From: Planctomycetales bacterium 71-10
Lineage (GTDB): Bacteria > Planctomycetota > Planctomycetia > Isosphaerales > Isosphaeraceae
Direction of reading: 5' to 3'
Assembly: GCA_001898385.1 (NCBI GenBank)
Contig: MKTT01000102.1
Span: 43,667 to 80,515, forward strand
Length of the DNA: 36,849 bases
Every line of letters begins with the position of its first letter. The stretch's first letter is position 1. Shown here in pieces: positions 23,629 through 32,085 of the stretch. Both the position numbers and the translations under genes were made by a program. The notes below the pieces were generated by a model. That model was not told the origin of the DNA and did no database searches. It was given only the letters and a program-made list of their open reading frames with translations.

Positions 23629-25152
23629 ATGAAGCGTCCGACGCTGCTCGCCCCCGCCCTGCTCATCCCGGCCGCCGCCTCGGCGCAGGCACCCGCCGAG
23701 GCCCCTTCGCTCGACCCGCCGCCGGCCGCGGTGCAATCCATCACCGGCCGGGAGATCGCCGGACACCTGCGATTCCTGGCGTCGGACCTGCTCCGGGGCC
23801 GCGAGGCCGGCACGGCCGACGCCAGGCTGGCCGCCGAGTACCTGGCCTCCAACCTCACGGCGATCGGCGCCGAGCCGATGGGCGAGACCGGCCGCGACGG
23901 GAAGCGGTCGTACTTCCAGCGCTTCATGCTGGAGGCCGCCACGCCGCAGGCCGAGGGGGCCGCCCTGACCCTGACGATCACCTACGGCCAGAGCCGGCGG
24001 AAGATCGCCTGCGCGCTGGGCTCCGACTACGCCTACGGGCCCACCGGCGTCGTCGTCGGCGAGATCGACGCCCCCGCGATCTTCGTCGGCTTCGGCCGCG
24101 TCGACGCCGAGAAGGGGGTCGACGACTACGCCGGGAAGTTCGCGAAGGGGAGCTTCGTCCTGGCCTATCGCGGCGACCCGGGCGAGAATGCCGCCAAGGT
24201 CCGCGCCGCGGCCGAGCGCGGGGCGCTCGGCGTGCTGCTGATCGCCCCGCCGGGGGGCTCGCCCCCGCCGACCCCGTCGCCGCGCGACCTGGGCTTCGGC
24301 CGCCCCCGCGTCACGCTCGGGCCGGCCCCCGCCGAGATCCCGGCGTTCACGCTGGCCGCGCCGATCGGCGAGTCGCTCGCCGCCGCGCTCGGCCTCACCG
24401 CCCCGGACGTCTCCCCGCCCGAAGCCGACCGCAACACCAAACTGGGCGTCCACTTCGCGCACGCCGTCCGCCGCGAGCCGCGAGAAGACCGCAACGTCGT
24501 CGGCTTCTTCCCGGGCTCGGACCCGGAGAAGGCGAAGGAGGTCGTCGTCTTCAGCGCCCACTACGACCACGAGGGGGTCGACGAGAAGGGGGAGATCTAC
24601 AACGGCTCGGACGACAACGGCAGCGGCACCAGCGGGATCCTGGAGGTCGCCCAGGCGTTCGCCGCCGCCCCTCGCCCGGCGCGGAGCGTGCTGTTCCTGT
24701 GGGTCTCCGGCGAGGAGAAGGGCCTCCTCGGGAGCAAGTGGTTCGCCGACCACCCGACGCTCCCCGAGGGGTCCAGGATCGTCGCCGACATCAACCTGGA
24801 CATGATCAGCCGCAACGACCCGGCGAAGATCGGCGCGACGCCCTCGCCCAGCCTGCCGGACTACAACACGCTGGTCGTCGACGCCGCCGAGGCGACCCGG
24901 GCCGAGGGCCTGGAGATGCTGTTCGACACCGACCCCTTCTACGGCCGGACCGACAGCTACAACTTCGCCGCCAAGGGGGTCCCCGTCATCTTCTTCTTCG
25001 CCGGGCTCCACGAGGACTACCACAAGCCCACCGACGACGTCGAGAAGGCGGACGTCGAGAAGGCCGCCCGCGTCGCCCGCGCCGCGTTCCGCCTCGGCTG
25101 GAAGGCCGCCCAGGCGCCCGAGGCCCCGAAGAAGGTCCGGGCCCGGCCCTGA
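23629..25152 (+). CDS. Secreted M28-family zinc peptidase with PA-type insert
   Basis: This is a 507-residue protein with a signal peptide (MKRPTLLAPALLIPAAASAQ). Residues about 40-290 include a helical start (GREIAGHLRFLASDLLRGRE) and a protease-associated (PA) domain (VGEIDAPAIFVGFGRVDAEK then GVLLIAPP). The M28 catalytic domain follows, with the co-catalytic di-zinc ligands: His of FSAHYDHEG, Asp of NGSDDNGSGTSG, Glu of VSGEEKGLLGS, Asp of INLDMIS and His of EDYHKPTDD. This is an aminopeptidase or carboxypeptidase-type exopeptidase fold acting outside the cytoplasm. AAGGA lies seven bases before the ATG. It probably works with the neighbouring exported hydrolases in nutrient release (inference). 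Confidence 0.92.
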   Translation: MKRPTLLAPALLIPAAASAQAPAEAPSLDPPPAAVQSITGREIAGHLRFLASDLLRGREAGTADARLAAEYLASNLTAIGAEPMGETGRDGKRSYFQRFMLEAATPQAEGAALTLTITYGQSRRKIACALGSDYAYGPTGVVVGEIDAPAIFVGFGRVDAEKGVDDYAGKFAKGSFVLAYRGDPGENAAKVRAAAERGALGVLLIAPPGGSPPPTPSPRDLGFGRPRVTLGPAPAEIPAFTLAAPIGESLAAALGLTAPDVSPPEADRNTKLGVHFAHAVRREPREDRNVVGFFPGSDPEKAKEVVVFSAHYDHEGVDEKGEIYNGSDDNGSGTSGILEVAQAFAAAPRPARSVLFLWVSGEEKGLLGSKWFADHPTLPEGSRIVADINLDMISRNDPAKIGATPSPSLPDYNTLVVDAAEATRAEGLEMLFDTDPFYGRTDSYNFAAKGVPVIFFFAGLHEDYHKPTDDVEKADVEKAARVARAAFRLGWKAAQAPEAPKKVRARP

Positions 25153-25179
25153 CTCCCGGGCCGCGGCGGCCGGTCGGCG

Positions 25180-25185
25180 TATAAT
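25180..25185 (+). promoter_or_regulatory. Candidate -10 box (TATAAT) for the 79-residue gene
   Basis: CGTATAATAGATT lies 80 bp upstream of the ATG at 25265, in a short gap after the M28 gene. It shares CGTATAATAGA with the box near 1701. The -35 region is G/C-rich and non-consensus. Confidence 0.45.
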
Positions 25186-25264
25186 AGATTCCGAGGACGT
25201 CCCTCGCGGCGCGACTCCGAGTCGCCGCCGTGGGACGTCGAAGCCGACGGCCCGGGAGATCATC

Positions 25265-25504
25265 ATGACGCAGAACAACTCGCAGCAGTACCGCCTGATC
25301 GACGCCGAGGGCGTGGAGCTGGCCCACGCGGACACCATCGCGTACTTCAAGGGGGTCGCCGCCGACCTCAAGCCCGGCCGCTACACGATCCAGGAAGTCG
25401 TGGCCGACTCGCTGGGCCACGCCCACGAGGTCCGCAACTGGGGCTCCGTCACCCACCTGGCCGACGGCGCCATCGTCCTCCACGAGGACGACCCGACCAC
25501 CTGA
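25265..25504 (+). CDS. Small hypothetical protein, 79 residues
   Basis: This is a small acidic soluble protein, MTQNNSQQYRLIDAEGVELA at the start and LADGAIVLHEDDPTT at the end. The pattern is mostly beta-strand (RYTIQEVVADSLGHAHEVRN). GGGAGA lies about five bases before the ATG, a TATAAT box is 80 bp upstream and a G/C hairpin follows, so it looks like a complete monocistronic unit. There is no recognised domain, Cys residue or membrane segment. Function unknown. Confidence 0.65.
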   Translation: MTQNNSQQYRLIDAEGVELAHADTIAYFKGVAADLKPGRYTIQEVVADSLGHAHEVRNWGSVTHLADGAIVLHEDDPTT

Positions 25505-25507
25505 GCC

Positions 25508-25529
25508 GGCCGGGGGCTCGACCCCGGCC
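25508..25529 (+). terminator. Hairpin after the 79-residue gene
   Basis: GGCCGGGG-GCTCGA-CCCCGGCC is a perfect 8-bp stem four bases after the stop, with no T run. The rest of the 258-bp gap to 25763 shows nothing further. Confidence 0.45.
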
Positions 25530-25762
25530 GCCATCAGCGATCCGCTGTCGCGCGGGCCCCGCTCGCCGCAACCACGCTCGGGGGAGCGATTCGACCTCCC
25601 CCGCCCGTTCGCGAACGTCCCTTGCGAAAGTCCATCGACGCGGCTATCCTGCCTCGTTTTCTTCCAACTCTGCAACCCGCTGCGACGATGGGTCCGGCCG
25701 GATTTCGTTCCGGCGTTCGGGCTCCCCCCCTTCCCCGCCCGAACCGCGAGACGAATCCCCCG

Positions 25763-27454
25763 ATGATCCGCTTGCTCAACGCTTGCAAGAAGTTCGGCAA
25801 CCAGACGATCTACGACGGCATCGACGCCTCGATCATCCGAGGCGAGCGGATCGGCCTGCTCGGCAAGAACGGCGCGGGGAAGTCGACGCTGTTCAAGGTG
25901 CTGATGGGCGAGGAGTCGCTGGACTCCGGGGAGCTGCTGCGCGACCGCAAGTGCTCGATCGGCTACCTCTCGCAGGAGATCCACCCGCTCAAGGACGGGA
26001 CGGTCTTCGAGAACATGCTGGACCACCTCGGACCCTGGACCGAGGCCGATCGGCGGCTCAAGGCGGTCATGAAGGGGCTGGAGGACGGCGACCCGGACGC
26101 CCTGGACGGCTACGACGACGCGATGGAGGCGTTCGTAGCCGCCGGCGGCTACGAGATGGAGGCCCGCGCCAAGGCGATCCTGCTGGGCCTGGGCTTCTCG
26201 GTCGCCCAGCTCGACGCGCCGGTGGCCACGCTCTCGGGCGGCTGGGCGATGCGGCTGGCGCTCGGCGGGCTGCTCGCCTTCGATCACGACCTCCTGCTCC
26301 TCGACGAGCCGACCAACCACCTGGACCTGCTCAGCGTCAAGTGGTTCGAGGAGTTCCTGCGCTCCTACGGCGGCGCGATCCTCATCACCTGCCACGACCG
26401 CGACTTCCTCGACCGCGTCATCACCAAGACGTTCGAGCTGGAGCTGGGCAAGCTCCACACCTACGCCGGCAACTACTCGGCCTACCTCCCCCAGCGGGAG
26501 CATCGGCTGACGGTCCACCAGGCGTCGTTCGACACGCAGCAGAAGAAGCTGCGGCAGATGCAGGACTTCGTCGACCGCAACCGCGCCAACGCGGCGACCG
26601 CGGCGCGGGCCCAGAGCCGGCTCAAGGCGATGGACAAGATCGACCGGATCGACGCCCCCCGGTCGGACAACTCGTCCGTCCGGATCCGCCTGCCGGAGCC
26701 CCCCCGGAGCGGCCATGTGGTGGCCAAGTTCGCCGACGTCGCCTTCGCCTACGGCGCCAAGGTGGTCTACAGCGGCCTCGACCTGGAGATCGAGCGGGGC
26801 GACAAGGTGGTGCTGGTCGGCCCCAACGGCGCCGGCAAGACGACGCTGATGAAGCTGCTGGCGGGCGTCCACGCGGCGACCCGGGGCGAGGTGGCGTTCG
26901 GCAGCAACGTCTTCGCCACCTACTTCGCCCAGCATCGGGTGGAGGCGTTGAACATGAAGGCGACCGTGATCGCCAACCTCCGCGACGTCCACCCCGGCGC
27001 CAGCGAGGGCGCGCTGCGGCATATGCTGGGCGCGTTCCTCTTCTCGGGCGACGCCGTCGACAAGGCCGTCGGGTCGCTCTCCGGCGGCGAGAAGACCCGC
27101 CTCTGCCTGGCTCGGATCCTCACCGTCGCCCACAACTTCATCATGATGGACGAGCCGACCAACCACCTGGACATCGCCAGCCGCGACGTGCTCGAAGAGG
27201 CGTTGAACGATTACACGGGCTCGCTCTGCTTCATCTCGCACGACGAGCACTTCATCCGCGCCGTGGCGAACAAGGTGATCGAGGTCGAGGCCGGCAAGCT
27301 GACGGTCTACCCTTGCAAATACGACGACTACCTCTACGCCAGGTCCAAGCGGCAGGACGCCGACAGCCCCTTCGCCGTCCTCACGCGCAAGCTCAAGCCC
27401 CGGGCCGAGGGCTCCGGGCCCGACGCCGGCCGCCGGGCGTCCTCGGCCGGTTGA
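25763..27454 (+). CDS. ABC-F family ATPase
   Basis: This 563-residue protein has two ABC ATPase domains and no membrane helices, the ABC-F type acting on the ribosome (translation factor or antibiotic protection class). Domain 1 has Walker [14 protein letters not shown] (K40), signature LSGGWAMRL and Walker [14 protein letters not shown]. Domain 2 has Walker [12 protein letters not shown] near 352-361, signature LSGGEKTRL and Walker [13 protein letters not shown]. The charged helical linker between them ([20 protein letters not shown] and neighbouring residues) corresponds to the P-site tRNA-interaction motif. The signature SGGW is closer to YheS/Uup-type members than to EttA. The ATG at 25763 is chosen because the protein fits from its first residue ([20 protein letters not shown]); upstream codons lack similarity. 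Confidence 0.93.
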   Translation: MIRLLNACKKFGNQTIYDGIDASIIRGERIGLLGKNGAGKSTLFKVLMGEESLDSGELLRDRKCSIGYLSQEIHPLKDGTVFENMLDHLGPWTEADRRLKAVMKGLEDGDPDALDGYDDAMEAFVAAGGYEMEARAKAILLGLGFSVAQLDAPVATLSGGWAMRLALGGLLAFDHDLLLLDEPTNHLDLLSVKWFEEFLRSYGGAILITCHDRDFLDRVITKTFELELGKLHTYAGNYSAYLPQREHRLTVHQASFDTQQKKLRQMQDFVDRNRANAATAARAQSRLKAMDKIDRIDAPRSDNSSVRIRLPEPPRSGHVVAKFADVAFAYGAKVVYSGLDLEIERGDKVVLVGPNGAGKTTLMKLLAGVHAATRGEVAFGSNVFATYFAQHRVEALNMKATVIANLRDVHPGASEGALRHMLGAFLFSGDAVDKAVGSLSGGEKTRLCLARILTVAHNFIMMDEPTNHLDIASRDVLEEALNDYTGSLCFISHDEHFIRAVANKVIEVEAGKLTVYPCKYDDYLYARSKRQDADSPFAVLTRKLKPRAEGSGPDAGRRASSAG

Positions 27455-27494
27455 GCCGGGCCGCAGGTGGGGGGAAAGTCGCCGCGGCGGGGGA

Positions 27495-27500
27495 TATCAT
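27495..27500 (+). promoter_or_regulatory. Candidate -10 box (TATCAT) for the glycosidase gene
   Basis: GGGGATATCATGGG lies 58 bp upstream of the ATG at 27558, in an otherwise G/C-only gap. No -35 match. Weak call. Confidence 0.25.
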
Positions 27501-27557
27501 GGGGCGCGAGCCGAGACGTCCCGGGCGACAGCCCTCCCTCCCCACGGATCCCGCCGC

Positions 27558-29681
27558 ATGAACAAGCTCCTCGCCACGCTCCCCGCGCTCTTCCTGGCCC
27601 TCGCCCCGCCGGCCCCGGCGGAGGAGGGCTTCCGCGACACCTTCAGCGACACCTGGGTCGCCGTCGACGGCCTGGGCCGGCGCACGCCGACCGCGGCCGA
27701 GGTCGGGCCGCCCCGGGAGGGGAAGACGGTCGCGATCTTCTACTTCCTCTGGCTCGGCCGCAGCGGAGAGGACGGGCCGTTCGACATCACGAAGATCCTC
27801 GCGGCGTCCCCCAACGCCATGAACGAGCCGAACAACCCGCTGTGGGGGCCCAAGCACTACCCCCACCACTGGGGCGAGTCGATCTTCGGCTACTACCGCA
27901 ACGACGACCCGGCCGTCCTGCGCAAGCACGCGCAGATGCTCTCCGACGCCGGCGTCGACGCCGTCTTCTTCGACGTCACCAACCAGCTCACCTACCCGGA
28001 GAGCTACAGGGCGCTGGGGGCGACCTTCGACGAGATGCGCAAGAAGGGCCTGAAGGTCCCGCAGATGGCCTTCCTCACCCCGTTCTGGCAGCCGCGCAAG
28101 GTCGTCCGGGAATTGTATGAACAGCTCTACAAGCCCGGCCTCCACCCCGACCTCTGGTTCCGCTGGAAGGGGAGGCCGCTGATCCTGGCCGACCCCGACC
28201 TGCTCCGCGACGACGTCCTGAAGCGCGATCGCCACGCGACGTCCTCCGAACTCGCGCCGGGCGCGACGATCGGGACGGCGTTCACGGCCGATCGCCCATT
28301 CGACGTCGCCGCCCTCGCCACGCCCACCTGGGGCGAGCGCGGGTCGTCGGCCGTCCTGACGCTCCGCCGCGGCGACGCCAAGGGGGAGGTCGTGGCGACG
28401 AGGCGCGTCGAGGACGTTCGTGACAACGCCTGGACCGGCGTCACGCTCGACGCCCCCGCGCCGGCCGGCGCCTACTACCTGGAGATGTCCGAGCCCAAGG
28501 GGAAGATCGGCGTGTGGAAGGACCGCCGCGGCGAGCCCAACCTGCGCGTCAGCCGATACGACGACGTCGACCGCGACCTGCTCGACTTCTTCACCTTCCG
28601 CCGCCCCCAGCCCGACTACTTCCAGGGCCCCACCGCCCGCGCCCAGTGGAGCTGGCTGGAGGTCTCCCCGCAGCACCCGTTCCCTGACGAGGAAGGCCGG
28701 CCGGAGCAGATCTCCGTCGGCGTGGGCCAGAACGCGGTCGGCGGCAAGCTCGGCGTGCTGAGCAACCCGAATTCGCACGGCCGCAGCTTCGCGAACGGCC
28801 ACATCCCCACGCCGGAGGAGGTCGACTACACGGGCAAGAACTTCGCCGAGCAGTGGAAGCGGGCCCACGAGGTCGACCCGCCGCTGGTCTTCGTCACCGG
28901 CTGGAACGAGTGGATCGCCGGCCGCTTCGACGAGACGTTCCCGCTCGCCGGCGCGGGGCCCGTCACGTTCGTCGACCAGTTCGACCGCGAGCACAGCCGC
29001 GACATCGAGCCGATGAAGGGGGGCCACGGCGACGCCTTCTACTACCAGCTCGTCTCCGAGGTCCGGCGCTACAAGGGCGCGCGGCCGATCCCGCCGGTGG
29101 CCTCGCGGCCGATCGCGATCGACGGCAAGTTCGACGACTGGGAGGGCGTGGGCCCCGAGTTCCGCGACACCGTGGGCGACCCGATGGACCGCGATTACGC
29201 CGGCTGGGGCCGCAAGCTCCGCTACGTCGACCACACCGGCCGCAACGACATCGTCGCCGCCCGCGCCAGCCGCTCGGCCGGCCGCGTCGCCTTCCTCCTG
29301 CAATGCTCCGAGGCGATCAAGGCGACGCCCGACGCCCCCGGCCCGAGGCTGTTCCTGGACGTCGACTCCGACCCGAAGACCGGCTGGCTGGGCTACGACT
29401 TCGTGGTCGGCCGCACGCCGGGCCGGATGACGATCGAGCGGAACGTCGGCGGCAAGTTCGAGTGGGCCGACCCGCAGCCCGTCGAATCCGCCGCCTCCGG
29501 CGACCGCCTGGAGCTGGCCGTTTCGGCCTCGGCCCTCGGCCTGCCGACCGGCCTCGCGACGATCGACTTCAAGTGGATCGACTCCCTCGCCGAGACCGCC
29601 GACTGGCCCGACTTCACCCTCCACGGCGACGCCGCCCCCAACGACCGCTTCAACTACCGTGCGACCTTCGGGACGGAATGA
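27558..29681 (+). CDS. Secreted GH99/GH71-like glycosidase with C-terminal CBM9-like domain
   Basis: This is a 707-residue protein with a signal peptide (MNKLLATLPALFLALAPPAP, cleavage near residue 21). The catalytic part has a TIM-barrel look of the GH71/GH99/WbsX group: KTVAIFYFLWLGRSG, HAQMLSDAGVDAVFFDVTNQ, then QMAFLTPFWQPR and the late strand VFVTGWNEWIAGRFDE near 443-458, whose Glu is a candidate catalytic residue. A beta-sandwich-like segment (about 220-315, with AGAYYLEMSEPKGKIGVWKD) interrupts the barrel. Residues about 515-705 (RPIAIDGKFDDWEGVGPEFR, and later SGDRLELAVSASALGL) match the CBM9/DOMON-like sugar-binding fold. Members of GH99 and related families act internally on alpha-linked polysaccharides; the substrate here is unknown. 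Confidence 0.75.
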   Translation: MNKLLATLPALFLALAPPAPAEEGFRDTFSDTWVAVDGLGRRTPTAAEVGPPREGKTVAIFYFLWLGRSGEDGPFDITKILAASPNAMNEPNNPLWGPKHYPHHWGESIFGYYRNDDPAVLRKHAQMLSDAGVDAVFFDVTNQLTYPESYRALGATFDEMRKKGLKVPQMAFLTPFWQPRKVVRELYEQLYKPGLHPDLWFRWKGRPLILADPDLLRDDVLKRDRHATSSELAPGATIGTAFTADRPFDVAALATPTWGERGSSAVLTLRRGDAKGEVVATRRVEDVRDNAWTGVTLDAPAPAGAYYLEMSEPKGKIGVWKDRRGEPNLRVSRYDDVDRDLLDFFTFRRPQPDYFQGPTARAQWSWLEVSPQHPFPDEEGRPEQISVGVGQNAVGGKLGVLSNPNSHGRSFANGHIPTPEEVDYTGKNFAEQWKRAHEVDPPLVFVTGWNEWIAGRFDETFPLAGAGPVTFVDQFDREHSRDIEPMKGGHGDAFYYQLVSEVRRYKGARPIPPVASRPIAIDGKFDDWEGVGPEFRDTVGDPMDRDYAGWGRKLRYVDHTGRNDIVAARASRSAGRVAFLLQCSEAIKATPDAPGPRLFLDVDSDPKTGWLGYDFVVGRTPGRMTIERNVGGKFEWADPQPVESAASGDRLELAVSASALGLPTGLATIDFKWIDSLAETADWPDFTLHGDAAPNDRFNYRATFGTE

Positions 29682-29700
29682 CGTCGCGTCGGGACACGAT

Positions 29701-29727
29701 GCCGACATGATTAAAAATTAAGTCGGC
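29701..29727 (+). terminator. Hairpin with AT-rich loop after the glycosidase gene
   Basis: GCCGAC (29701-29706) and GTCGGC (29722-29727) flank the 15-nt loop ATGATTAAAAATTAA and are followed by TGTTT. The loop is unusually AT-rich for this window and could instead be a promoter for the regulator at 29821. Confidence 0.4.
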
Positions 29728-29820
29728 TGTTTGGGGCCTATTCCGCTTTCATGGGATGGAAATCGCCCGCCGAAGTCCGACGTCTGGGCTCGGCGGGCGG
29801 CTCATCCGGCGGAGTCGCCC

Positions 29821-30642
29821 ATGGCCAAGTCTTCGTATCCGAGGGGAGCCGACTACCGGTCGATCTATAATCTGATCGGCGAATGCCGGGAGTTGGGGGA
29901 CGACCCACGGCTGTGGCGGGAGCACCTGCTGGCCTGGGCGGCGCGCACCGCGGGGGCCCCCGTGGCGAACGAGTACGAGGCCCTGCTGAGGCCGACCGTC
30001 ATCAGCGGCGTGACGGGCTGGGGATGGGGGGGCAGCGGCCTTGAGATCGATTACTGGCTCAAACTGAACGAAATCTTCGCCCGCCGGGGCCTCGACTACA
30101 ACCCCATGATCCCCGCCTATATCGCCGCGACCGAGCGAGGCGAAGGCCCCTGCCTCTCGCGGCCGGACATGGTGTCCGACGCCGACTGGTACGGGACCGA
30201 ATATTTCCAGAGCTATCACGGCCCTTCGCGCGCCGACGTGATGATGTACAGCATCATCCCGCAGCCCAACGGCATGAACATGGGGGTCGTCCTGGTGCGC
30301 CCGATCGGCGACCGGGATTTTTCGAAGCGGTCGAAGGTCGTGGTCGGCATGGCCCACCTCCTGATCGCGCCGCTGGTCGGCGGGGCGCTGGCCGGCTATT
30401 CCGACCCCTCGCCCTCCGACCTGTCGCCGCGGACCCGCCAGGTGCTGCGGTGCGCGCTGGAGGGCGATTCCGACAAGCAGATCGCGGCGAGGCTCGGGAT
30501 GGCGCGGAACACGGTGAACCACTACGTGAAGCAGATCTACGCCCACTTCCACGTGCAGAGCCGGCCGGAGTTGTTGGCCCGCTGGCTCCGCCACGGTTGG
30601 GGGAGCCGGTTCGCCTGGGCGGATCCCGACGCGGAGGCTTGA
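29821..30642 (+). CDS. LuxR-type helix-turn-helix transcriptional regulator
   Basis: This is a 273-residue regulator. The C-terminal LuxR/GerE DNA-binding domain (about 200-260) reads LSPRTRQVLRCALEGDSDKQ, IAARLGMARNTVNHYVKQIY and AHFHVQSRPELLARW, the classical four-helix HTH with the ...VNHYVKQIY recognition helix. The N-terminal 180 residues (RSIYNLIGECRELGDDPRLW, VMMYSIIPQPNGMNMGVVLV) look like a PAS/GAF-type sensor rather than a CheY receiver; no phospho-acceptor Asp pattern is seen, so the signal is likely a ligand or partner. The ATG at 29821 is used; a TTG-started frame from 29731 is less likely. It converges on the PEP-CTERM gene at 30676. Its targets are unknown. Confidence 0.82.
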   Translation: MAKSSYPRGADYRSIYNLIGECRELGDDPRLWREHLLAWAARTAGAPVANEYEALLRPTVISGVTGWGWGGSGLEIDYWLKLNEIFARRGLDYNPMIPAYIAATERGEGPCLSRPDMVSDADWYGTEYFQSYHGPSRADVMMYSIIPQPNGMNMGVVLVRPIGDRDFSKRSKVVVGMAHLLIAPLVGGALAGYSDPSPSDLSPRTRQVLRCALEGDSDKQIAARLGMARNTVNHYVKQIYAHFHVQSRPELLARWLRHGWGSRFAWADPDAEA

Positions 30643-30675
30643 CCTCCGGCCGGGGCCGCCCTCGGGCGGGAATCC

Positions 30676-31944
30676 TCAGCTCCGTCGCCGGGCCACGGCC
30701 CCGATCGCCGCGCATCCCAGGCCGAGCATCGCCAGGCTCGCGGGCTCGGGCACGGCGGCGGACGTCGGGGAGAGCCGGAACACCGTGCCGTAGTTGCCGG
30801 GGCCGCCGCCCGACGTGGTCCCGTAGATGTTGCCGTAGGCGTCCAGGGTCACTTCCGTCATCGGGGAGAGCCCGTCCTTCCTGTCGAAGGAGAAGAGCGT
30901 GGTCAGGAGGCCGGTGGCCGCGTCGATCTTGAACACCGTGCCGAAATCGTAGAGGCCGCCCCCGAGCGTGGTGCCGTAAATGTTGCCCGCGGCGTCGAGC
31001 GTCACGCCGGCGTAGGGCGTCCATCCGTTGTTCGCCCGATCGAACGAGACGAGGGTCGTGAGCAGGCCGGTAACCGCGTCGATCTTGAACACCGTACCGC
31101 CGTTGAATTCGCCGCCCCAGGTCGTCGTGCCGTAGATGTTGCCAAGGGCGTCGAGCGTGACGGCACCCTGAGGGGTCGCCCCGTTCGCCCTGTTGAACAG
31201 GGCCGGGTAGGAGATGGCCCCGGAGTCTCCGTCGATCTTGAATACCGTCCCGCTGGCCGACCAACCGCCGTAGGTGGTGCCGTAGATGTCGCCGTCGGAG
31301 TCCAGGGTGACGGCCGCATAAGGCTGCCTCCCCTGGTCGCCGAGGCCGAAGGCGTGGAGCGTCGTCAGTTCCCCGGTGGCCGCGTCGATCTTGAACACCG
31401 TTCCGTATTCGGATAGACCCGGGCCGCTGCTGGAGGTGGTGCCGTAGAGGTTGCCAGCGGTATCCAGAACCACGCCACCGCGCGGGCTGGCCCCGGGGGC
31501 GTTACCTATGGAGCCACTGAACTCGACGAGGGTGGTCAGCGCCCCGGTGGTCGGGTCGATCTTGAACACCGTCCCGTTCCCTTTCCCGCCCCCGGTCGTA
31601 GCCCCGTAGAGATTCCCGGCCGAATCCATGGCCAGGGGACCACCCGGATACATGGCCGCGCCCGTATTGAACCTGGCGAGGGTGGTCAAATCACCGGTGG
31701 TCGCATCGATCTTGAACACGGTGCCATATCCCGTCACTGCGTTCGGCCCCCCCTGCCGGGTGGTGCCGTACAGGTTGCCGGCCGCGTCCAGCAGGAGTGG
31801 AGACTGCGGCGACGCCCCGTTCGCGTAGTTGAACACGGCGAGCGTCGAGAACGTATAGTCACCGCCCGCCGCAACGGGTCCAACGACTCCCGCGGCGACC
31901 AGCGCGGCCGCCATCGCCCGAATCATGCAGATGCGATTCTTCAT
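30676..31944 (-). CDS. PEP-CTERM protein with seven GloVer-type repeats
   Basis: This is a 422-residue exported protein. AAGGAG seven bases before the ATG at 31944 sets the start, although the frame runs 11 codons further. The signal peptide (MKNRICMIRAMAAALVAAGV) is followed by seven tandem units of about 50 residues. Each contains a GN[LI]YGTT-x-GG turn and a GTVFKID-x-x-TG strand pair with TLxxF, the 'choice-of-anchor tandem repeat GloVer' pattern, presumably a beta-propeller. The C-terminus is a PEP-CTERM sorting signal: VPEPASLAMLGLG, a hydrophobic helix and RRRS. Exosortase would cleave and attach it at the cell surface. Its role is unknown. A second PEP-CTERM gene lies directly upstream on the same strand. 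Confidence 0.9.
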   Translation of the reverse strand: MKNRICMIRAMAAALVAAGVVGPVAAGGDYTFSTLAVFNYANGASPQSPLLLDAAGNLYGTTRQGGPNAVTGYGTVFKIDATTGDLTTLARFNTGAAMYPGGPLAMDSAGNLYGATTGGGKGNGTVFKIDPTTGALTTLVEFSGSIGNAPGASPRGGVVLDTAGNLYGTTSSSGPGLSEYGTVFKIDAATGELTTLHAFGLGDQGRQPYAAVTLDSDGDIYGTTYGGWSASGTVFKIDGDSGAISYPALFNRANGATPQGAVTLDALGNIYGTTTWGGEFNGGTVFKIDAVTGLLTTLVSFDRANNGWTPYAGVTLDAAGNIYGTTLGGGLYDFGTVFKIDAATGLLTTLFSFDRKDGLSPMTEVTLDAYGNIYGTTSGGGPGNYGTVFRLSPTSAAVPEPASLAMLGLGCAAIGAVARRRS

Positions 31945-32085
31945 GGGGTTCTCCTTGGTCATGGATTGCATCCTCAATTCGTCCTGCCCTGCGTCCGATC
32001 GGTGGATCGGGCCACCGATCGACGCCTACACTCCGGACTCCCACCGCCGATCGCGTCCCTTCGCGGGACCCGCGATCCGCCGCGC

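Noticed and set aside
29731..29820. Longer TTG-started N-terminus for the LuxR-type regulator
   Set aside because: It lies over the AT-rich hairpin and promoter-like region and adds residues without structure; the ATG at 29821 is preferred.
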